Positions 7,207 to 11,607 of a DNA stretch of 11,607 bases are shown here, one piece after another (the first letter of the stretch is position 1; each line of letters opens with the position of its first letter). The notes under the pieces are model-generated. The model saw only the letters and a list, made by a program, of their open reading frames with translations. It had not been told where the DNA came from and made no database searches. Source of the stretch: CAZNGF01 sp964572855 (GTDB lineage: Bacteria; Bipolaricaulota; Bipolaricaulia; RBG-16-55-9; JAJCYT01); contig CAZNGF010000070.1 in assembly GCA_964572855.1 (NCBI GenBank), positions 1 to 11,607 of the forward strand. Reading direction: 5' to 3'. The position numbers and the translations under genes are program-made.

Positions 7207-7250
7207 CCCCTCTCCCTCTGACGGGAGAGGGGCGGGGTGAGGGTGAAGGC
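7207..7250. repeat. REP-like inverted repeat between convergent genes
   Basis: CCCCTCTCCC (7207-7216) and GGGAGAGGGG (7223-7232) form a perfect 10-bp inverted repeat with the six-base loop TCTGAC. It is followed by CGGGGTGAGGGTGA. From memory, the combination of CCCTCTCCC, GGGAGAGGG and GGGGTGAGGG is a short interspersed element found in many unrelated bacterial genomes. It lies between the ends of yvcK (7072) and ruvA (7258), where it could also act as a two-way transcription stop, though neither side has a T run. The rest of the gap, 7073-7206, shows no gene; the five-codon frame at 7069 is too small to count. Confidence 0.6.
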
Positions 7251-7257
7251 GCATGCC

Positions 7258-7839
7258 CTACCGCCCCCCGCTGAGCCAGGCGAGCGCCTTTTTGACCAGC
7301 GCTTCCGTGGACTCGTCCCCCGCGCTCGCGTGCTCCAGCGCGCGGCGGGCCTCGTGGGCGCCGAAGCCGAGCTGGGTGAGCGCCAGGTAGGCGGCTTTTT
7401 GGCTCGCGCCCTTGGGCGAGCCGCCGGCCGGGGCCAGCTCCAGGTGGTCCAGCTTGCCCTTGAGTTCGAGCACGAGCCGCTCGGCCAGCTTGGGGCCGAC
7501 CCCTTTGACCTGGCGCAGCGCGCCCGCGTTGCCGCCCAGCACAGCCGACTGCAGCTCGTCCGGCGGCAGGTGGGCGAGCACGCCCAGCGCCATGCGCGGG
7601 CCCACGCCCGAGACCCCGAGCAGGATCCGAAAGACCTCGCGCTCCTGCGCCGAGCCGAAGCCGAACAGCTCCAGCGCGTCCTCGCGCACGTGCAGGTGCG
7701 TGTAAACCCGCACCTCGTCGTCGCCCTCGGGCAGCACGCTGCCCTGCGGGGTCAGGACCCAGAAGGCCACGCCCCCGACCTCGACCACGACGCCGCCCTC
7801 GCGCACCTCGACCAGTTGCCCGCGCAGTTGGTCAATCAT
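7258..7839 (-). CDS. ruvA: Holliday junction branch migration protein RuvA
   Basis: DNA-binding subunit of the RuvAB complex, which moves Holliday junctions with the RuvB motor. The 193-residue length is typical. The N-terminal OB-fold domain spans about 1-62 (MIDQLRGQLVEV...). Two helix-hairpin-helix motifs follow, GVSGVGPRMAL (75-85) and VKGVGPKLAERL (111-122). A flexible acidic/Gly-rich linker at about 133-147 leads to the small RuvB-contacting domain III (148-193, ending ALAWLSGGR). The frame is open further upstream, but ATG 7839 is clearly the start: GGAGGT lies 5 nt before it and MIDQLRG is the family N-terminus. It overlaps the upstream yigZ-like gene by 8 bp, and its ribosome site lies inside that gene, so translation is probably coupled. 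No ruvB or ruvC is seen in the window. Confidence 0.97.
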   Translation of the reverse strand: MIDQLRGQLVEVREGGVVVEVGGVAFWVLTPQGSVLPEGDDEVRVYTHLHVREDALELFGFGSAQEREVFRILLGVSGVGPRMALGVLAHLPPDELQSAVLGGNAGALRQVKGVGPKLAERLVLELKGKLDHLELAPAGGSPKGASQKAAYLALTQLGFGAHEARRALEHASAGDESTEALVKKALAWLSGGR

Positions 7840-8446
7840 CGCACACCTCCACCCGGCCGGCGCCGGCCTCGGCCAGCGCGCGCTCCAGCGCGGCGCGCTT
7901 CCCGCGCGGCAGTTGCACGACGGCCTCGGCGCGTTCGTCGTAGCTGAACCCTTCGACGTCCACGCCCAGACGATGGAACGCCCCCATGACCGCACCGGTG
8001 AGCGCGTGCGGGTAACGCACCCGCAGCCGGACCTGCGGCACCCGGGTCACGACGCGCGCCGCGTCGAGGGCGGCCTGGGCCGCGTCGCCGTAGGCGCGCA
8101 TCAGGCCGCCCACGCCCAGTTTGGTCCCGCCGAAGTAGCGCACCACCACCACGAGCGCGTCCCAGAGCTCGCGGCCCCGAAGCACCTGCAGGATCGGGGG
8201 GCCGGCCGAGTTGAGCGGCTCGCCGTCGTCGTCGCACGCTTCCAGCGGCTTGCCGTCGAGCAGCAGGCGGTGGGCCCAGCAGTGGTGCGTGGCGTCCGGG
8301 TAGCGCGTGCGGGCCTGTTCCAGGCGCGCCGTGGCGTCCTCGCATCCCTCAACCGGGTAGGCCCGCCCGATGAAGCGCGAGTCGACCCGCTTGAACTCGA
8401 CCTCGACTGCCGTCTCCAGCGTCCGGTACGCCCCGGATGCACCCAT
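7832..8446 (-). CDS. yigZ: YigZ/IMPACT family protein
   Basis: 204-residue member of the YigZ/YvyE/IMPACT (UPF0029) family. Bacterial members have two ferredoxin-like domains and no firmly established role. The eukaryotic relative IMPACT acts in Gcn2 translation control. The N-terminal domain (about 10-125) holds DATHHCWAHRL (51-61), DDDGEPLNSAGPPIL (72-86) and the hallmark RYFGGTKLGVGGLMRAYG (103-120). The usual GTAG in the second motif is NSAG here. The C-terminal domain (about 135-204) is the variable part. ATG 8446 has GGGGAGGA just upstream. It has its own promoter and reads into ruvA with an 8-bp overlap, so the two are one transcription unit. The pairing with ruvA does not by itself say what the protein does. 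Confidence 0.92.
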   Translation of the reverse strand: MGASGAYRTLETAVEVEFKRVDSRFIGRAYPVEGCEDATARLEQARTRYPDATHHCWAHRLLLDGKPLEACDDDGEPLNSAGPPILQVLRGRELWDALVVVVRYFGGTKLGVGGLMRAYGDAAQAALDAARVVTRVPQVRLRVRYPHALTGAVMGAFHRLGVDVEGFSYDERAEAVVQLPRGKRAALERALAEAGAGRVEVCDD

Positions 8447-8469
8447 GATTCCTCCCCGCGGCGGGCTTC

Positions 8470-8498
8470 AGCCTAGCGCCGGGAGCACGCGCTGTCAA
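8470..8498 (-). promoter_or_regulatory. Predicted promoter of the yigZ-ruvA unit
   Basis: On the minus strand a perfect -35 box TTGACA (8498-8493) is followed by 17 bp and TAGGCT (8475-8470), a weak -10 with 3/6 consensus bases. A start near 8463 would leave a leader of about 17 nt that contains the ribosome site. It stands back-to-back with the promoter of the S41 peptidase gene, with one base between the two -35 boxes. Confidence 0.5.
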
Positions 8499-8499
8499 T

Positions 8500-8528
8500 T
8501 TGAACGGAAGGCGGTTTTCCGCTATCAT
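8500..8528 (+). promoter_or_regulatory. Predicted promoter of the S41 peptidase-ABC unit
   Basis: TTGAAC (8500-8505), a 17-bp spacer, then TATCAT (8523-8528) is a good housekeeping-type promoter with 4/6 and 5/6 consensus bases. The spacer holds a small inverted repeat, GCGG-TTTT-CCGC (8511-8522). A start near 8535 would leave about 13 nt before the ATG at 8548. Confidence 0.62.
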
Positions 8529-8536
8529 TCCCGTAT

Positions 8537-8542
8537 AAGGAG
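8537..8542 (+). promoter_or_regulatory. Ribosome site setting the S41 peptidase start
   Basis: AAGGAG ends 5 nt before ATG 8548, which is ideal spacing. The in-frame GTG at 8542 overlaps this site, so it cannot use it. This decides for ATG 8548 and a 494-residue product beginning MKRQTLW. Confidence 0.75.
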
Positions 8543-8547
8543 TGGTC

Positions 8548-10032
8548 ATGAAGCGACAAACCCTCTGGACGGCGTTCGTGGTCGTGCTGGCGCTGGTTAC
8601 GCTCTGGAACCTGAACGTGATTCTGGGCCAGGTCTCGGGTTGGAACCTCAACCTGCCGGCCTTCGGCCAGAATTCGGTGAGCCAGGACAGCTTCAACCCG
8701 CTGGTGCACGCGCTCACCATCATCCAGGAACGCTTCTACCGTCCGGAGGAGGTCGACCAGGACGAGTTGATCCGGGGCTCGCTGCAGGGTCTGGTGGACC
8801 AACTGGAGGACCCCTACAGCGCCTACCTGCCGCAGGAGGACTACGAGCGCTTCAACCGCGGGCTGGAGGGCGAGTTCGTGGGCGTGGGGATCCACATCGG
8901 CATCCGGGACGGCCGGCTCACCATCATCGCCCCCATCGAGGGCAGCCCGGCACACCAGGCCGGGGCGCGCGCGGGCGACCTTATCCTCAAGATAGACGGC
9001 GATTCCACCGAGGGCATCACGCTGGACGACGCGGTCTCGTTGCTGCGCGGGGAGCAGGGCACGCAAGTTCTGGTCGAGGTCGAGCACCGCGACGGCAGCG
9101 TCGAGGTCTTGACCATCGTGCGCGACGTGATCCACGTGCCCACGGTCGAGACCCGGCTGGTGGACGAGGGCCGCGTGGGCTACGTGCGCCTGATGACCTT
9201 CAACGAAAACGCCGGGACCGACGTACGAAACGCGCTGGACGAGTTCAAGGCCGGCGGGGCCGAGGGCGTGATCCTCGACCTGCGCGGCAACGGCGGCGGG
9301 CTGCTGAACCAAGCGCTCAACGTCGTGAGCCAGTTCGTCGACGACGGCCTCGTGCTCACCACCAAGGGGCCGCAGGGCACGACGACCTACCAGTCGCGCG
9401 GCAACGGCTTCGAGAACTTGCCGCTGGCCGTGCTGATCGACGGCGGCACCGCCAGCGCCAGCGAGATCGTGGCCGGCGCGATCCAGGACGCCGACATGGG
9501 CGTGCTGGTCGGCCAGCAGACCTTCGGCAAGGGCGTGGTGCAGAGCCTGTTCCCGCTGGTGGACGGCTCCTACCTCAAGCTCACCACCTCGGAGTACATC
9601 ACGCCCAGCGGCCGGCGCGTCCAGGGCCAGGGGCTCGTCCCCGACATCCCGGTGCCGGACCCTCTGGAGCTGCTGGCCGAGGTCCAGTCGCAGCTCGAGG
9701 GGATCAAGCCCGCGGTGTTCTCCCGCGAGGCGCGCGGGTGGATCGACGCGTTCGACGCCGAGTTAGACGCGCTCTTCGACCCCATCTCCTCGGACGAACC
9801 GGCCGCCGCCGAACAGGCCGCCGAGCTGCTGGCGCGCTTCCGCGCGGAGCGGGCGTTGCTGGCCAACGCCTCCGAGGCCGACCTCGGCGACGCGCTGGAC
9901 GCGCTCGAGGCGGTGCTCGTCAACCTCGCGGACGCGCTCGATAACTCGAGCATGGACCGCGCGCTCGACTGGCTGCGCGCCCACGTGGGCCAGCGCTGCC
10001 CCTGCGACATCGCCACCGCTTCCAATCGCTAG
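8548..10032 (+). CDS. S41 family C-terminal processing peptidase (CtpA-like), membrane-anchored
   Basis: 494-residue serine protease of family S41, which cleaves proteins near their C-termini outside the cytoplasmic membrane. An N-terminal hydrophobic segment (about 5-27) follows MKRQ and, with no clear cleavage site, may be an anchor. A helical region and the DPYSAYL motif (88-94) precede a PDZ domain (about 108-192). The protease core holds DLRGNGGG (244-251), nucleophile Ser303 in GGTASASE, general base Lys328 in FGKGVVQ, and Gln332. The 25-residue Ser-Lys spacing matches Escherichia coli Prc. The core ends near VPDIPVPDPL. Beyond it runs an Ala/Glu-rich helical tail of about 120 residues (372-494) ending in CPCDIATASNR, longer than in minimal CtpA proteins. 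The stop codon directly touches the ABC gene start, so the two are probably co-expressed. Confidence 0.95.
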   Translation: MKRQTLWTAFVVVLALVTLWNLNVILGQVSGWNLNLPAFGQNSVSQDSFNPLVHALTIIQERFYRPEEVDQDELIRGSLQGLVDQLEDPYSAYLPQEDYERFNRGLEGEFVGVGIHIGIRDGRLTIIAPIEGSPAHQAGARAGDLILKIDGDSTEGITLDDAVSLLRGEQGTQVLVEVEHRDGSVEVLTIVRDVIHVPTVETRLVDEGRVGYVRLMTFNENAGTDVRNALDEFKAGGAEGVILDLRGNGGGLLNQALNVVSQFVDDGLVLTTKGPQGTTTYQSRGNGFENLPLAVLIDGGTASASEIVAGAIQDADMGVLVGQQTFGKGVVQSLFPLVDGSYLKLTTSEYITPSGRRVQGQGLVPDIPVPDPLELLAEVQSQLEGIKPAVFSREARGWIDAFDAELDALFDPISSDEPAAAEQAAELLARFRAERALLANASEADLGDALDALEAVLVNLADALDNSSMDRALDWLRAHVGQRCPCDIATASNR

Positions 10033-11607
10033 ATGGCGCTGCGAGCCGAGGGGATCGCGTACCGCTACCCCGGCGAGCCCGCCGACGCGCTTTGCGACGT
10101 CTCCCTCGCGCTCCATCCGGGCGAGTTCGTCCTGCTGCTGGGCGCCAACGGCTCGGGCAAGAGCACGCTGGCCCGCCTACTGAGCGGCCTGTGGCCGCCG
10201 ACGCGCGGGGCGGTCGAGGTCGACGGCCTCGACACGCGCGCTGCAAGCCAGCGCGACGCGTTGCGCCGGCGCGTCGGGCTCGTGTTCCAACAGCCCGAAA
10301 ACCAGATCGTGGCCCAGACCGTGGCCGACGAGGTGGCCTTCGGCCTGGAGAACCAGAACCTCCCCCCCGACCGCATCCAGGCCAAGGTGGCCCAAACGCT
10401 TTCGGCCACGGGCCTGAGCGCGCTGGCCCGGCGCGCCCCGGCCGAGCTGAGCGGCGGCCAGCTCCAGCGCCTGGCGCTGGCCGGGCTGCTCGCGCTCGAC
10501 CCGGCTTACCTGCTGATCGACGAGCCCTTCACCTGGCTGGATCTGGAGGCCCAGGCGTCGTTGTTTGAGGCGTTGCTGGGGCTGCGCGATCAGGGGCGCG
10601 GGATCGCCCTCGTCTCGCAGGAGACCGACCTGCTGGCGCGCGCCGACCGCGTCTGGCTCATGGGCGCCGGGAAGCTGCTCGCCGACGCCGCGCCGCGCGC
10701 GCTGGCCGCCGAACCCGAGCTGTTCGAGCGGGCGGGGTTGAGCGCCCCGCCGTTGCTCGAGCTGGGCCGGCGGCTCGCCCCCTGGTTCCCGACGCGCGCG
10801 CCGCTGACCGTGGCCGAGGCGCACGACGCGCTCGCGCCGCGCGTGCGCGCGGGTAAGGGGACAGACACGTCCGGAGCCGCGGGCCGCGAGGCGACCGAGG
10901 TGGCCCTGCACGTCCGCGGCCTGGGGCTGAGCTACCCCACCGGGCCCGAGCGCTGGGTGTTCCGGGGGCTGGACCTCGCGGTGGGCGCGGGCGAGTGGCT
11001 GCTGCTGAGCGGGCCGTCCGGCTGCGGCAAGTCCTCGCTGGTGCAGACGTTCAACGGGCTGCTGCGGCCGCAGCGGGGCGAGGTCGCGCTACGGGGCGAG
11101 ACGATTCGGGACCGGCCCACGGCCCAGCTCTGCCGCCAGGTCGGGCTCGTGTTCCAGAACCCGCGCCAGCAGTTCTTCGCCGACACGGTCGTCGACGAAC
11201 TCGGCGCCGCGCTGGCCGACCGCACGCCCCCGCCGGCCGACATCGACGACCGCGTGGCGGCGCAGGCCGCACGGCTGGGCCTGCCGGAGGCGCTGCTGGC
11301 TCATGCCCCGCAGACCTTGAGCGGCGGGGAGCAGCTCAAGGTCGCGCTCGGCTCGCTGCTGTTGCTGGAGCCCGACGTGCTCGTGTTGGACGAGACGCTG
11401 GCCTCGCTCGACCCGCCCGCGCGCGCCGCCGTGCTCGCGCTGCTGTCCGAGCTCAACGCCCAGGGACTCACGCTCGTGGTCGTCACCCACCGCCCGGCCC
11501 AGGCGCTGGCGCAGGCGGACCGGCTCGTCTGGATGGACCGCGACGGCCTGACCGCCTACGCGCCGCACGAAGCGCCCGAGGCGCTCCTGCCCGAGGAAGC
11601 CCAGCTC
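10033..11607 (+). CDS. Fused two-domain ABC ATPase, energy-coupling-factor type (3' end missing)
   Basis: Two complete ATPase domains in one chain, in the style of fused EcfA/EcfA' proteins that power uptake of vitamins or metal ions through an EcfT membrane partner and a substrate-binding S component. The 525 visible codons stay open to the window edge; most of the protein is present. Domain 1 shows Walker A GANGSGKST (37-45), the Q-loop VFQQPENQ (84-91), signature LSGGQLQR (139-146) and Walker B YLLIDEP (159-165). Its H-loop reads LVSQETD, with Gln196 where His is expected. Domain 2 shows GPSGCGKSS (327-335), VFQNPRQQ (373-380), LSGGEQLK (429-436), VLVLDET (449-455) and a normal H-loop His486. 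The Q-loop form Q-x-P-x-x-Q is typical of ECF ATPases. ATG 10033 abuts the peptidase stop without its own ribosome site. The substrate cannot be told. Confidence 0.93.
   Translation, partial: MALRAEGIAYRYPGEPADALCDVSLALHPGEFVLLLGANGSGKSTLARLLSGLWPPTRGAVEVDGLDTRAASQRDALRRRVGLVFQQPENQIVAQTVADEVAFGLENQNLPPDRIQAKVAQTLSATGLSALARRAPAELSGGQLQRLALAGLLALDPAYLLIDEPFTWLDLEAQASLFEALLGLRDQGRGIALVSQETDLLARADRVWLMGAGKLLADAAPRALAAEPELFERAGLSAPPLLELGRRLAPWFPTRAPLTVAEAHDALAPRVRAGKGTDTSGAAGREATEVALHVRGLGLSYPTGPERWVFRGLDLAVGAGEWLLLSGPSGCGKSSLVQTFNGLLRPQRGEVALRGETIRDRPTAQLCRQVGLVFQNPRQQFFADTVVDELGAALADRTPPPADIDDRVAAQAARLGLPEALLAHAPQTLSGGEQLKVALGSLLLLEPDVLVLDETLASLDPPARAAVLALLSELNAQGLTLVVVTHRPAQALAQADRLVWMDRDGLTAYAPHEAPEALLPEEAQL
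10854..10870. repeat. Short interspersed-repeat-like sequence inside the ABC linker
   Basis: TAAGGGGACAGACACGT lies in the linker between the two ATPase domains and is read as GKGTDTS. From memory, AAGGGGACAGACAC (GTGTCTGTCCCCTT on the other strand) is a very common short repeat, often near REP-associated or IS200-like transposase genes. It stands out in base composition from the G/C-heavy codons around it. The reading frame passes through it intact. The match is recalled, not searched. Confidence 0.45.

Noticed and set aside
7840..7995. Longer ruvA reading with an N-terminal extension from 7995
   Set aside because: The extension is an out-of-frame reading of yigZ; ATG 7839 has a strong ribosome site and the family N-terminus.

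Overview
This is a very GC-rich bacterial chromosome segment made mostly of core genes. It carries no plasmid, phage or CRISPR sequence. The gene set and the style of several products point tentatively to Chloroflexota (Anaerolineae-like). These include eno followed by an ftsB-like gene, dnaE and a membrane-anchored YvcK, plus a two-domain ECF-type ATPase. This is an impression from family knowledge, not a computed placement.

Left end (1-706): the 3' end of a small basic protein of unknown function, a terminator-like hairpin, and a small cysteine-rich orphan gene on the minus strand. A short divergent promoter region follows.

Central plus-strand run (707-7072): eno (enolase), an FtsB/DivIC-like septum protein that starts inside the end of eno, dnaE (replicative polymerase alpha subunit with a PHP domain), and yvcK (CofD-like gluconeogenesis/cell-envelope factor with two N-terminal membrane segments). 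Overlap or near-abutment joins the first three and 36 bp separate dnaE from yvcK, so one transcript from the eno promoter is likely.

Convergent gap (7073-7257): no gene. It holds a perfect 10-bp inverted repeat of a REP-like kind.

Minus-strand pair (7258-8446): a YigZ/IMPACT-family gene overlapping ruvA by 8 bp. Its promoter appears to lie back-to-back with that of the divergent S41 peptidase gene.

Right end (8548-11607): a membrane-anchored S41/CtpA-type serine protease abutting a fused two-NBD ABC ATPase of the energy-coupling-factor type, which is still open at the window end.

I do not see a clear new multi-gene system. The most notable points are a His-to-Gln change in the H-loop of the first ABC domain, traces of short interspersed repeats apparently absorbed into inter-domain linkers of DnaE and the ABC protein, the abutting divergent promoters, predicted 5' leaders of only about 10-17 nt, and the cysteine-rich orphan.
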